Notes: a model not told the origin generated them from the letters alone. A DNA stretch of 64,000 bases from Peribacillus frigoritolerans (GCF_004358755.1 NZ_SMZY01000001.1:124001-188000); one strand, 5' to 3'; shown: positions 35,188 to 44,352, counted from the first letter of the stretch. Made by a program: numbers and translations.

Positions 35188-36552
35188 ATGGAGAAGGCTG
35201 TGAAATTAAAAATCTTTGTGTTATTAGCAGGATGTGTGTTCTTCATTTTTGGTTTTTCTATCTTTGGTGCAAAGGCTTACGGAGCACTATTTTCCGATAA
35301 AACGGTTCCGGAAGGTGTGATCGTAAGCGGTGTTGATCTTTCAGGTTTAACAGAAGAAAAAGCCGCTGCCAGGCTGGATGATGCTATTAAGTCGTGGAGA
35401 GAAAAGAGCTTTTATTTCCTTCAGGCGGATAAAGAGCTCACTCTAGATTTAACACTTATGGAATTTGATGTGAAAAGAACAGCAAAACAAGCACTTGAAA
35501 ATAAGACTGAAGCCATTGCGGTTAATATGAATGAAGCAGCCTTTACAGCGTTTCTTCAAACGGAATTGCCTGCAGAAATCTTACATGCAGTTGATCGGAA
35601 AGCTTTATCAGCTGAGATTGAAGCTGCCTCATCAGAGCTGATAGAGGGGATTATTTCAATTAATCTTGATGAATATTACTTGAAAGAAAAAGTCCCCAAA
35701 ACCATTATTGCAAGTACATCCCTGCAAAACGAGTCATTCATTTTGGAAAATCCGCTGACATTGACAATTGAACCTAAACAAACTTTTTCATTGGCATCAT
35801 ATATAGAAACAGAGAAAATGCAGGACTTTGATGATGCCACTTTAAAGTGGATTGCAACGGGGATTTATCAAACGATACTTTCCGCAAATTTTGAAATAGT
35901 TGAAAGACATATTAGTCAAGTGCTGCCTGCCTATGCTGAGCTGGGAAAAGAAGCGAGTTTCACAATGGGGAAGCAGGATTTTATTTTTTACAACCCAAAC
36001 GATACTATTTTTGAAGTAAAGCTCACACAAGATGCCAGTTCCCTGCTCATTTCACTGGAAGGACTGGAATTTGAAAAAAGCTACAGCTTAACGATGGAAA
36101 ATGAAAAAAACTATAAACCTAAAAAAATCATCCAGTTTGATTCTGCCCTGGCAGAAAATACAACAAGGGTAGAAGAAGAGGGGATAGAAGGGAAGTCTAT
36201 TTCCGTCTACCGCAATGAGCTCGATCAAGAAGGGAACATCGTTTCGACTGAGTTTATTTCAGATGATTATTATGCTCCTGTGCACCGGATTGAAAAGACA
36301 GCATTAAAAGCGGCTTCAGAAGAAAGCTCTGCGGCTTCTGTGGAAGGTGAAACTCCTCCATCAAATCAAGCTGACAGTGTAAATTCTAATCCAAATCAAA
36401 ATTCGAATTCAGATCAAGCTAAGAATCCGTCAGAAGCCTCAAATGGTGCTTTGAGTCCAGACCAGACTGTAAATTCTTCTTCCGCTGCTCCTGTTTCTGC
36501 TGAAGATCATGAGTTATGGGAAGAACCGGCATTTGAAAAGGGGGAGAGATAA
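35188..36552 (+). CDS. VanW-like surface protein with degenerate core
   Basis: A 454-residue protein with an N-terminal signal-anchor (about 8-32). GVIVSGVDLSGLTEEKAAAR is typical of the peptidoglycan-binding-like domain found before VanW domains. The VanW region is recognisable as FSLASYI then ILSANFEIVERHISQVLPAY and GKQDFIFYNPND. The usual Gly/Cys-rich block (GGGVCQVSTTLYN type) between them is replaced by DATLKWIATGIYQ. The C-terminus (about 380-454) is a Ser/Asn/Gln-rich linker. AAAGGAAGG precedes the ATG. Such proteins occur in some Gram-positive pilus clusters; function unknown, perhaps a cell-wall-located assembly factor. Confidence 0.72.
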   Translation: MEKAVKLKIFVLLAGCVFFIFGFSIFGAKAYGALFSDKTVPEGVIVSGVDLSGLTEEKAAARLDDAIKSWREKSFYFLQADKELTLDLTLMEFDVKRTAKQALENKTEAIAVNMNEAAFTAFLQTELPAEILHAVDRKALSAEIEAASSELIEGIISINLDEYYLKEKVPKTIIASTSLQNESFILENPLTLTIEPKQTFSLASYIETEKMQDFDDATLKWIATGIYQTILSANFEIVERHISQVLPAYAELGKEASFTMGKQDFIFYNPNDTIFEVKLTQDASSLLISLEGLEFEKSYSLTMENEKNYKPKKIIQFDSALAENTTRVEEEGIEGKSISVYRNELDQEGNIVSTEFISDDYYAPVHRIEKTALKAASEESSAASVEGETPPSNQADSVNSNPNQNSNSDQAKNPSEASNGALSPDQTVNSSSAAPVSAEDHELWEEPAFEKGER

Positions 36553-36555
36553 GTC

Positions 36556-38211
36556 ATGAAGCAAATGAGAAAAAGACTTGGTGACCTCCTTGTTGAAACG
36601 GGTCTTATTTCAGAAGAACAGCTGCAGCTGACGCTGAAAGAAAAAAGCGAGAAGCAAAAACTCGGTGATGCCCTGCTGCAGCGCGGTTATATAACCGAAC
36701 AGCAGCTGATTGAAGTTCTTGAATTTCAGCTTGGCATTCCGCATGTAAGTCTGTTCCGTTACCCTTTTGACACTAAACTGTTTACCCTGATCCCAAAAGA
36801 AACGGCCAAGCGCAATTATATGATTCCTTTAAAAAAAGAGGGAGACAAGCTTTTTGTAGCGATGGCGGATCCAATGGATTTTTACGCGATTGAAGATTTG
36901 AGGCTTTCAACAGGTTTTCAAGTTGAGCCGGCCATTGCGACGAAAGATGATATTTTACGGACCATTACAAAATATTTTGATATGGAAGAAGATATCGATC
37001 AGCTGATTGGAGCGCCTGAAGAAGAGGTGCAGGATGAAAGGCTGGCTGATGCGGATTCTCCCATTGTAAGGCTAGTCAACCAATTGCTGCAGAATGCGGT
37101 GCAGCAGCGGGCAAGTGATATTCATATTGATCCTCAAGAAACAAAGATTTCTATACGATATCGAATTGATGGAGTTCTTAAGACAGAAAGAACGCTGCCA
37201 AAACATATGCAAAGTGTTCTGACAGCGAGAATCAAAATTATGTCCAATCTTGACATAACAGAGCAGCGGATACCGCAGGATGGACGGATTAAGCTGAATC
37301 TCGATTTTCATCCGATTGATTTGCGGGTAGCTACATTGCCGACTGTATTTGGGGAGAAAATCGTTTTAAGGGTGCTTGATTTAAGCAGCGCCCTTAATGA
37401 TATGAACCAGCTTGGTTTCCATAAGACGAATCTTCAGCGTTTTACAAATTTGATTGAACGCCCATCCGGGATTGTGCTGATCACAGGACCGACAGGTTCT
37501 GGAAAGTCCTCTACTTTATATGCGGCACTTAATAAACTGAATTCAGAGGATGTCAATGTCATTACCATTGAAGATCCTGTTGAGTATCAGCTTGAAGGCA
37601 TCAATCAGATCCAGGTCAACACAACTGTTGGCATGACGTTTGCAAAAGGTCTTCGTTCCATTCTAAGACAGGATCCAAACATTATCATGGTCGGGGAAAT
37701 CAGGGATAAGGAAACAGCAGAAGTTGCAATCCGGGCTTCGCTTACAGGACATCTTGTATTAAGTACGCTGCATACGAATGATTCAGTCGGAACGATTACC
37801 CGTTTAATTGATATGGGAGTAGAACCTTTTCTTGTAGCCACATCATTATCGGGAGTTGTTGCTCAGCGTCTTGTCAGAAAAGTTTGCCGTGACTGCGCTG
37901 AAAGTGTTCCGCCTTCGGTAAGAGAAACGGAGATCTTTGCTAAAAGGGGCATGACTGTAGACAGAATAGTCAGAGGCAGAGGGTGCGGTACGTGCAACAT
38001 GACCGGATATAAAGGGCGTCTTGCCATACATGAGCTTTTAGTGATGACCGATGAGATGAAAAAAGTCATTATGAACGGGGAATCGTTCTCGAAGCTTCGT
38101 GATCTGGCGGTTAAAAATAAAACGCTGTTTTTAATTGATGACGGTCTTCTTAAAGTAAAGCAAGGGCTGACAACAACAGAAGAAATTCTGCGAGTTGCTC
38201 TATCGGAGTGA
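36556..38211 (+). CDS. pilB: Type IV pilus assembly ATPase PilB (GspE family)
   Basis: This cytoplasmic hexameric ATPase powers pilus extension. The 551 residues contain the GspE N-terminal domain (about 1-150: RLGDLLVETGLISEEQL), then the ATPase with SDIHIDPQE, Walker A GPTGSGKSSTLY near 311, Walker B IIMVGEIRDKET near 375 and a His box LVLSTLHTND. A zinc-type cysteine set, CRDC (about 445) and CGTC (about 477), marks PilB rather than PilT. ATG 36556 follows the VanW-like stop by 3 bp, behind GGGGGAGA. Confidence 0.95.
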   Translation: MKQMRKRLGDLLVETGLISEEQLQLTLKEKSEKQKLGDALLQRGYITEQQLIEVLEFQLGIPHVSLFRYPFDTKLFTLIPKETAKRNYMIPLKKEGDKLFVAMADPMDFYAIEDLRLSTGFQVEPAIATKDDILRTITKYFDMEEDIDQLIGAPEEEVQDERLADADSPIVRLVNQLLQNAVQQRASDIHIDPQETKISIRYRIDGVLKTERTLPKHMQSVLTARIKIMSNLDITEQRIPQDGRIKLNLDFHPIDLRVATLPTVFGEKIVLRVLDLSSALNDMNQLGFHKTNLQRFTNLIERPSGIVLITGPTGSGKSSTLYAALNKLNSEDVNVITIEDPVEYQLEGINQIQVNTTVGMTFAKGLRSILRQDPNIIMVGEIRDKETAEVAIRASLTGHLVLSTLHTNDSVGTITRLIDMGVEPFLVATSLSGVVAQRLVRKVCRDCAESVPPSVRETEIFAKRGMTVDRIVRGRGCGTCNMTGYKGRLAIHELLVMTDEMKKVIMNGESFSKLRDLAVKNKTLFLIDDGLLKVKQGLTTTEEILRVALSE

Positions 38212-38218
38212 TAAAGAA

Positions 38219-39259
38219 ATGAAATCAAAATTAGAAGGAATTATGCGTGCGGCCTTTGAATTGAAGGCCTCTGACATTCATCTTACCGTCGGAATCTCAC
38301 CAATGCTGAGAATTAATGGAGAATTGAAAAAATACAGCAATATCATTCTTCAGCCTGCTGACACAGAGGAAATGGCGAGATCGATTCTGCCGCAGGCGAT
38401 GTGGGACAAGTTTAAGGAAAAAGGCGAGCTTGATTTTTCCTATGGCATTCCCGGGGTCTCAAGGTTCAGGGTGAATACATATAAGCAGCGCTCATGTGTT
38501 GCGCTTGCAATCAGGATTATTCCTACATCAATCCCTACACTTAAGGACCTCAAACTGCCAGAGATTTTAAGTACGATCTCCCGCAAACCTCAGGGGTTAA
38601 TATTGGTTACGGGTCCTACCGGCAGCGGGAAATCTACAACTCTTGCAGCGATGATCGATTATATGAACCAATCGAGCAGAAAACATATTATTACGCTGGA
38701 AGACCCGATTGAATATTTGCATAAACATGGATCATGCATCATTGATCAGAGAGAAGTCGGCTTTGATACTTTGAATTTTGCAAATGGATTAAGAGCGGCG
38801 CTGCGCCAGGATCCAGATGTGATTTTAGTAGGGGAAATGAGAGATTTAGAAACGGTGCATACTGCCATTACCGCAGCTGAAACAGGACATCTCGTTTTAG
38901 GGACTCTGCACACATCAAGTGCTCCTTCAACGATTGACAGGATCATTGATGTATTTCCTCCAAATCAGCAAGGGCAGGTAAGAATTCAGCTTGCCTCGGT
39001 TCTCGTTTCGATTGTCTCGCAGAGGCTGTTTCAGACGATTGATTTTAAAGGAAGAAGAGCAGCAACAGAGGTATTGGTCAACAACCCGGCGATTGCCAAT
39101 TTAATACGCAATGAAAAAATCCACCAGATTCATAACATCCTTCAGACTAGCCGCGATCAAGGAATGATGACGCTTGAGGCGAGCATAAGAGAACTTGTGC
39201 AATCAGGAGTGATTCTGCGTGAAATGGCAGATCCTTTTTTACAGGAGACGATGAATTAA
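38219..39259 (+). CDS. pilT: Type IV pilus retraction ATPase PilT
   Basis: The 346-residue retraction motor. It starts at ATG 38219 (MKSKLEGIMRAAFELKASDIHLT) behind GGAGTGA, and a frame back to 38195 overlaps pilB and is not used. It lacks the long N-terminal domain and zinc cysteines of PilB. Walker A is GPTGSGKSTT near 131; Walker B is VILVGEMRDLETVHTAITAAETGHLV, in two blocks. The PilT-typical APSTIDRIIDVFPPNQQGQVR is near 240. Its presence implies dynamic pili (twitching, uptake) rather than a simple pseudopilus. Confidence 0.95.
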   Translation: MKSKLEGIMRAAFELKASDIHLTVGISPMLRINGELKKYSNIILQPADTEEMARSILPQAMWDKFKEKGELDFSYGIPGVSRFRVNTYKQRSCVALAIRIIPTSIPTLKDLKLPEILSTISRKPQGLILVTGPTGSGKSTTLAAMIDYMNQSSRKHIITLEDPIEYLHKHGSCIIDQREVGFDTLNFANGLRAALRQDPDVILVGEMRDLETVHTAITAAETGHLVLGTLHTSSAPSTIDRIIDVFPPNQQGQVRIQLASVLVSIVSQRLFQTIDFKGRRAATEVLVNNPAIANLIRNEKIHQIHNILQTSRDQGMMTLEASIRELVQSGVILREMADPFLQETMN

Positions 39260-40464
39260 TGGCTAGATTTAAATACGAGGGACGGGGCAAAGCGGGCCAG
39301 TCAAGCGGAGTGATTGTCGGTACATCAAGGCGCGAAGCCATTCTGAAGCTTCAGGAAAAAGGCGTGCGGATCACGAAAATAGAAGAATTGCAGGAAACGC
39401 TGCTCACGAAAGAAATCAGCATTGGAAACCATGTGAAACTTCAGGATTTTGTCATCTACTTGAGGCAATTTTCAACGCTGTTAAAAGCAGGAATATCTGT
39501 CGTAGAAGCGACAAATATTCTGGCAAGACAAACCGACAGCAAGGCTTTAAGCAAAGCGCTATTTGACGTAGAAGAGGACCTTCGTTCAGGAAATCCTCTC
39601 TCGGCAGCAGCCGGCAAAAATAAAAAGATTTTCACCTCCATGTTTACGAACATGGTTAAAGCTGGGGAAGCGGCAGGGAACATGGACGAAACCCTGGACA
39701 GGCTGGCCGTTCATTACGAAAAGCAGTATAAAACCAGACAGAAAATCATTTCAGCTTTAGCTTATCCTGCAGTTGTCGGCATTGTTGCTATTGCTGTAGT
39801 CATCTTTTTATTGGTAGCTGTTGTGCCGACATTTGTAGATATGTTCAGCGATTTTGGAGCAGAACTGCCTCTGATTACCCAATTTGTGCTTGGAGCAAGC
39901 GAGTGGATGCAATCGTTCTGGTGGGCGGTCATTTTAGGGATTCTACTATTCTCAATCGGTCTTGTATTCATGAAGAGTCAGCCTTCAACAAAGTATTATT
40001 TGGATATTGTCTTCTTAAAAACTCCTATTTTCGGAAGAATGCTGCAAAAAGCAGCTCTTGCAAGAATGACAAGAACGTTAAGTTCACTGTTTTCAAGCTC
40101 CGTTCCAATATTACAGGCTATTTCAATAGTTGAGAATATCGTTGAAAACGAAGTGATCAGCAGAGTGCTGAAGGAGTCAAGAAATGCCCTGGAAAGAGGA
40201 AACTCTTTGACAGAGCCAATGAAGGATCATTGGGTATTTCCGCCGCTGGTCACCCAGATGATTGCAATTGGTGAAGAGACGGGATCACTGGATGAAATGC
40301 TCTCAAAAGTAGCGGATTTTTATGAGGAAGAAGTAGAACAGGCGACAGATCGGCTCAAATCATTAATCGAACCGTTAATGATTGTTTTCCTTGCAGGAAT
40401 TGTCGGTGTAGTAGTGACTTCTATCCTAGTACCTATGTTTGATATTTTTAACAAAATAAATTAA
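39259..40464 (+). CDS. pilC: Type IV pilus inner-membrane platform protein PilC (GspF family)
   Basis: The 401-residue polytopic platform that couples PilB/PilT to pilin insertion. It has two GspF repeats: FVIYLRQFSTLLKAGISVVEA near 65 and the second, LSSLFSSSVPILQAISIVENI near 275. Three membrane segments are visible (about 172-195, 213-235 and 370-395). The ATG overlaps the last base of the pilT stop (TAATG). Confidence 0.94.
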   Translation: MARFKYEGRGKAGQSSGVIVGTSRREAILKLQEKGVRITKIEELQETLLTKEISIGNHVKLQDFVIYLRQFSTLLKAGISVVEATNILARQTDSKALSKALFDVEEDLRSGNPLSAAAGKNKKIFTSMFTNMVKAGEAAGNMDETLDRLAVHYEKQYKTRQKIISALAYPAVVGIVAIAVVIFLLVAVVPTFVDMFSDFGAELPLITQFVLGASEWMQSFWWAVILGILLFSIGLVFMKSQPSTKYYLDIVFLKTPIFGRMLQKAALARMTRTLSSLFSSSVPILQAISIVENIVENEVISRVLKESRNALERGNSLTEPMKDHWVFPPLVTQMIAIGEETGSLDEMLSKVADFYEEEVEQATDRLKSLIEPLMIVFLAGIVGVVVTSILVPMFDIFNKIN

Positions 40465-40501
40465 AATTTGACAAAAAATTAACAGCATCATCCATTTTAT
40501 A

Positions 40502-40510
40502 TGCTATAAT
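40502..40510 (+). promoter_or_regulatory. Extended -10 promoter for the major pilin gene
   Basis: TGCTATAAT is a perfect extended -10 element 60 bp before the pilin ATG, with TTAACA 20 bp upstream as a poor -35. It allows separate strong expression of the pilin. An ATAGTC/GACTAT hairpin (about 40516-40540) lies in the leader, and AAGGGGAG precedes the start. Confidence 0.6.
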
Positions 40511-40569
40511 AACCATAGTCTACATACAAAGGACTATATTACCAATTTACTAGTTAAGGGGAGAAAGAC

Positions 40570-41040
40570 ATGCTTAAGAAGATGTTAAAGAACGAACGAG
40601 GATTAACGCTTATTGAGTTACTTGCTGTTGTTGTTATTTTGGGGATTATTGCTGCGATTGCTGTACCGGCTATTGGTGGACTTATTGATAACAGTAAAAA
40701 GGATGCTCATGTAGCTAATGCTCAAACAATGGTTAATTCTGCTAAACTAGCTGCAACAACTGATCCTACTCTTCAAAGTGGTACTAAAGTGTTAACTTTA
40801 GGTTATTTAGAAAATGGTAAGTTTGTTGATGATTTTAGTGATCCAGATAAAACAAGTGGTGAATACGCTAAGGGAGGCACAACTATTTTAACTGCAGAAC
40901 CAACTACTCCGGCTTCATATGTAGTATTAGTTAATGGAAAGCCTTCTAAAGTAAAATTAGTTAATGATATACGAGGAGTTAAGGCTGCTAATGGTGCAGC
41001 AATATCAACTTCTGACATAACTAGAAATAATGTAAATTAA
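40570..41040 (+). CDS. pilA: Major type IV pilin precursor (PilA/ComGC-like)
   Basis: A 156-residue prepilin: an 11-residue basic leader ending in ERG, then LTLIELLAVVVILGIIAAIAVP with Glu at +5, the signature of polymerising pilins. The globular domain has no cysteines, so no disulfide-bounded D-region. It is Thr/Ser/Lys/Asn-rich (TKVLTLGYLENGKFVDDF near 78). The gene uses more A/T-ending codons than its neighbours. With its own promoter and position, it is the probable main fibre subunit. Confidence 0.92.
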   Translation: MLKKMLKNERGLTLIELLAVVVILGIIAAIAVPAIGGLIDNSKKDAHVANAQTMVNSAKLAATTDPTLQSGTKVLTLGYLENGKFVDDFSDPDKTSGEYAKGGTTILTAEPTTPASYVVLVNGKPSKVKLVNDIRGVKAANGAAISTSDITRNNVN

Positions 41041-41048
41041 TAATTCGT

Positions 41049-41810
41049 ATGGAAATTATCATTTTACTGGCATTGTTATGTTACGGCCTCCTACTAGGAT
41101 CCTTCTTCAACGTAGCAGGCCTCCGCATACCAAATAAAGAATCCATAGTGGCGCCCCGGTCTGCATGTCCGGGGTGTCATCATACGTTAACGGCAGGAGA
41201 GCTTATTCCTGTTGTTTCTTACTTGCTTCAGGGCGGGAAGTGCAGAAAGTGCAGGGCGAGGATTTCTCCGCTTTACCCGTTTGTTGAGATGATGACGGCA
41301 ATTCTTTTTACGATATCACCGCTATTGGTGGGATGGTCAAAAGAATTGGTTATTGCGCTTACTCTCATCTCGTTATTTATGATTATCTTTGTCTCGGATA
41401 TTAAATATATGATTATTCCTGATAAAGTGCTGCTCTTTTTTGCCGGTTTATTTTTAATAGAAAGAATGTTTATTCCGCTCTCTCCCTGGTGGGACTCGCT
41501 GATTGGGGCTGCGGCCGGTTTCTTTTTGCTCCTCTCGATTGCTTTCTTGAGCAAAGGCCGCGGCATGGGCGGCGGAGATATAAAATTGTTTGCTGTGCTT
41601 GGTCTCGCTCTTGGCTGGAAACTGGTTCTGCTGTCTTTCTTTTTATCCTGCCTGTTTGGTTCCGTGATCGGTCTTGCTGCTATTTTAGCGGGCAAAGTGA
41701 AACGCAGGCAGCCGATGCCGTTTGGGCCGTCTATTATGGCTGGGACATTGCTTGCTTATTTTTGCGGCGAAGAACTTTTATTGTGGTATTTTAGATTGAT
41801 TGGTTTATAG
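41049..41810 (+). CDS. comC: Prepilin leader peptidase / N-methyltransferase (PilD, ComC)
   Basis: The membrane aspartyl protease that cleaves and N-methylates prepilins. The 253 residues include the N-terminal GSFFNVAGLRIP, four zinc cysteines C40/C43 and C65/C68 (CPGC, CRKC), and the catalytic aspartates in VSDIKYMIIPD and GGGDIKL, between multiple membrane helices. B. subtilis comC occupies this chromosomal place, so it probably also serves the competence pseudopilus. ATG follows AATTCGT; the ribosome site is weak. Confidence 0.94.
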   Translation: MEIIILLALLCYGLLLGSFFNVAGLRIPNKESIVAPRSACPGCHHTLTAGELIPVVSYLLQGGKCRKCRARISPLYPFVEMMTAILFTISPLLVGWSKELVIALTLISLFMIIFVSDIKYMIIPDKVLLFFAGLFLIERMFIPLSPWWDSLIGAAAGFFLLLSIAFLSKGRGMGGGDIKLFAVLGLALGWKLVLLSFFLSCLFGSVIGLAAILAGKVKRRQPMPFGPSIMAGTLLAYFCGEELLLWYFRLIGL

Positions 41811-41827
41811 GGCAGGGGGAGATACAA

Positions 41828-42859
41828 GTGAATTTTTCTGGATTTGCACTTAAAAAGAAAATAGGGAATTTGACTATTAAAGATGAAGTGATCCGATACA
41901 TAGAATTGAAACAGTCAAAGCCGGTGGTCGTCCAGACATGTGTTGAGCGGTTTCTCCCGGAAGGTTTGATTCGGGGAGGCGTCATTCAGGATTTTGATAC
42001 TTTGTCGATGATCCTGGATGAGTGTGTACAGGATTGGGGCATCAAGGGCAGAAAAGTCCGGTTTACGGTTCCGGATGCTTTTATCGTTATCCGCAAGGTT
42101 GCGGTTCCAGGTGATCTTAAAGATGATGAAATTAGAGGGCATCTTTATTTTGAAATTGGTTCATCTATTCATCTCCCTTTCGATGAGGCAGTCTTTGACT
42201 ATATTGTTTTGTCTAGAAGCGACAAGCATCTTCAATTGCTGCTTTTTGCTTCAAGTGAAGAGCTTGTGCGATCTTATTCAGATTTGCTTGATGGGGCAAA
42301 ACTAAAGCCTCTCGCTGCAGATATTTCTCCGCTCTGCCATTACCGTCTTTACTCTCAGCTGGCTGAAGCTGAGAAGGCAGATTCATCAGCCATGCTCATT
42401 CAATTTGATTTGTCAGCCGTAAATTTAAGTATTTTTCAGAAGCAGCAGCCCGTCTTTATGCGCAATATAGAGATGGAGAAAAAGCACATGATTCTGGATC
42501 AAGGTGATATCCCCTTTCAAGAAAATAAAGAACGGCTCTTTCGGCAATCAGGAGAAAAGTACATAAAGATGTCTGTATCCCATGAGGAATTTATGCTGCA
42601 GGTTGATGAAATTCTGAAAGAAATGGATCACGTTCTGAATTTTTATCGTTTCTCCTTAAATCAGGGCAATGATGAAGTTTCATCGTTTATCTTAACAGGC
42701 GACCATCCCATGCTTGCTGATGTTCATAAGAGGCTCAGCACCCGGTATGATTTGAAAATTTCTACAATGAAACATGTGCAGGCAGAGCTTGCAGACAAGT
42801 CTCCGCTTCCTGCTTCGTTTTATTTAACGGCAGGTCTTGCATTAAAAGAGGTGCACTAG
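41828..42859 (+). CDS. pilM: Type IV pilus alignment protein PilM
   Basis: An actin-like cytoplasmic protein of 343 residues. It has the PilM pattern of an N-terminal strand pair (IKDEVIRYIELK), RKVRFTVPDAFIVIRKVAVP near 78, and LADISPLCHYRLY with a late FILTGDHPMLADVHKRL. GTG 41828 follows GCAGGGGGAG. PilM links the ATPase/platform to PilN and PilO. Identification rests on this pattern plus the pilM-pilN-pilO order. Confidence 0.85.
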   Translation: MNFSGFALKKKIGNLTIKDEVIRYIELKQSKPVVVQTCVERFLPEGLIRGGVIQDFDTLSMILDECVQDWGIKGRKVRFTVPDAFIVIRKVAVPGDLKDDEIRGHLYFEIGSSIHLPFDEAVFDYIVLSRSDKHLQLLLFASSEELVRSYSDLLDGAKLKPLAADISPLCHYRLYSQLAEAEKADSSAMLIQFDLSAVNLSIFQKQQPVFMRNIEMEKKHMILDQGDIPFQENKERLFRQSGEKYIKMSVSHEEFMLQVDEILKEMDHVLNFYRFSLNQGNDEVSSFILTGDHPMLADVHKRLSTRYDLKISTMKHVQAELADKSPLPASFYLTAGLALKEVH

Positions 42860-43495
42860 ATGCTGGCTGATATTAATTTACTTCCCAAAAAAGACCCGAG
42901 AAACGTAGCTAATTTATCTTTATATTTCATTATTGCACTCATAACGCTTACAATGGCTGTCATCTTTTTCATACATAGCTATTCAGCGAATCAAAATCTC
43001 AGTGCCATTCAAAAAGAAATTACACAGCTTGAGGCGGAAATTGCAGCCTTGACTGCAAATGACTCCGGCACAGCGGGCAGCTCTCAATCGTCAATAGCCG
43101 CTTTGCAGGCAGCTGTAGATTATTCATCAGGTGTTTCTCTTGATACAGTGCCACTCTTAAGAGAGCTATCTAAACAGCTTCCTGAGAGAGGGTTTTTCAA
43201 AGCTTATTCTTATAATGATGCTGGAGAACTGACACTTACCGTTCAATTTGACACCAATCGTGAAGCAGCCTACTATTTAGCGAGATTAAAGGACTCTATT
43301 TTTTTCGCTGAAGCAGAATTAACTAGTTTGTCTGCAGCAGCAGAAGAAGCCGATCCAGAGAAATCTCTTTCAGAAAGCGATTCAGCGGGTGTAGAGGCTC
43401 TTCCAAGATCTGAAGCTCAATATTTGCTGAAAGTAAATCCAGACTATGTGAATCAATCCAGTGAGGATGAAACCAATGACAATCCATCTTCATAA
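42860..43495 (+). CDS. pilN: Type IV pilus assembly protein PilN
   Basis: A 211-residue bitopic protein. The N-terminal MLADINLLPKKDPR is the PilN segment that binds PilM, followed by one membrane helix (about 21-41) and a coiled coil (AIQKEITQLEAEIAALTAN). The rest is an extracytoplasmic ferredoxin-like domain ending in an acidic tail. The ATG directly follows the pilM stop, and the 3' end overlaps pilO by 20 bp. Confidence 0.88.
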   Translation: MLADINLLPKKDPRNVANLSLYFIIALITLTMAVIFFIHSYSANQNLSAIQKEITQLEAEIAALTANDSGTAGSSQSSIAALQAAVDYSSGVSLDTVPLLRELSKQLPERGFFKAYSYNDAGELTLTVQFDTNREAAYYLARLKDSIFFAEAELTSLSAAAEEADPEKSLSESDSAGVEALPRSEAQYLLKVNPDYVNQSSEDETNDNPSS

Positions 43496-44294
43496 AAAAC
43501 ATCTCATTTTGCTGTTGGCAGCCGCTTTGGTGCTCGGATCTCTCTATGCCGGTGCCTATTATCTATTCATCAAACCGGTGAATTCTGAGATTGATAGTTT
43601 ATCAAGTATGAAAACGATGCAAGAAGAGCAGTTAAAGCAGAAATTTAGCAGCGGCACTTCGACACAAACTAAGCCAGTTGTAAATTCTGTAGAATTACAG
43701 CGAAAGGTCCCGGTTTCCCCGATGGTTGAGCAGCTCGTCCTCGACCTGGAAAAAGCAGAAACTGTGTCAAATAGCAGGATTCAGAATGTGACATTTGCAG
43801 AAAGTGAAGACGCTCTGCTGCCGCCAGCTGCTTCGGTTGAATCTGAAGGAGATCAACCTTCTGAAAATCAGGCAGCGGCACCTGAAGAGGACGGAACAGA
43901 GGAAACAGCTGATTCTGCAGAGAAACAGGACACTTCTCCGGCTGTAACTGCAGAAACGCCTGCGCCGCTGCCGGATGCACCTGAGGGACTAAAAAGAGTG
44001 ATTCTTTCGCTTGAAGTGACATCGAGTCATTACTTCGATATGGAAACATTTATCGAAACCCTTGAACAGCAGCCGCGGGTCACCAAAGTGGATATCTTAA
44101 CGTTTGAAGGGCTTCCTGAGCTTACTTCACTTGATCAGGAGGCAGAGCCGCTCACATATACGCTGCAGGTTTCAGCTTTTTATGCGGATGGTTTGCAGGA
44201 TCTCAGCGCGGAAACACCTAAGGTTGCTGCTCCTCAGCCAAGCAATAAATTTAATCCGCTTTCTCCGTCTCTTGAAACGGAGGATGGCGAATAG
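43476..44294 (+). CDS. pilO: Type IV pilus assembly protein PilO-like
   Basis: A 272-residue bitopic protein from ATG 43476 (GAGGATG upstream; the frame also opens at 43461). One N-terminal membrane helix (about 9-28) is followed by a short coiled coil and then a domain with VSPMVEQLVLDLEKAE. A long Glu/Pro/Ala-rich insertion (about 115-170) precedes a conserved-looking VILSLEVTSSHYFDMETFIETLEQQP, in which both parts match PilO. Last gene of the pilus operon, ended by a strong terminator. No PilP or PilQ follows, as expected without an outer membrane. Confidence 0.8.
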   Translation: MTIHLHKKHLILLLAAALVLGSLYAGAYYLFIKPVNSEIDSLSSMKTMQEEQLKQKFSSGTSTQTKPVVNSVELQRKVPVSPMVEQLVLDLEKAETVSNSRIQNVTFAESEDALLPPAASVESEGDQPSENQAAAPEEDGTEETADSAEKQDTSPAVTAETPAPLPDAPEGLKRVILSLEVTSSHYFDMETFIETLEQQPRVTKVDILTFEGLPELTSLDQEAEPLTYTLQVSAFYADGLQDLSAETPKVAAPQPSNKFNPLSPSLETEDGE

Positions 44295-44319
44295 GGTATT
44301 TATTTGACGAAAACCTTTC

Positions 44320-44352
44320 TGAACAAGACGACAAATGTCTTGTTCTTTTTTT
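44320..44352 (+). terminator. Terminator of the pilus operon
   Basis: GAACAAGAC and GTCTTGTTC pair around GACAAAT, then TTTTTTTATTTT follows. Confidence 0.92.

Noticed and set aside
34655-40556. Recurring ACTAGT hexamers in front of pilus genes
   Set aside because: The same hexamer also occurs inside tig, lonB and engB, so it is not specific to the pilus locus.
40465-40569. c-di-GMP riboswitch before the major pilin
   Set aside because: The gap is short and I see no GEMM-type conserved core, only a promoter and a small hairpin.
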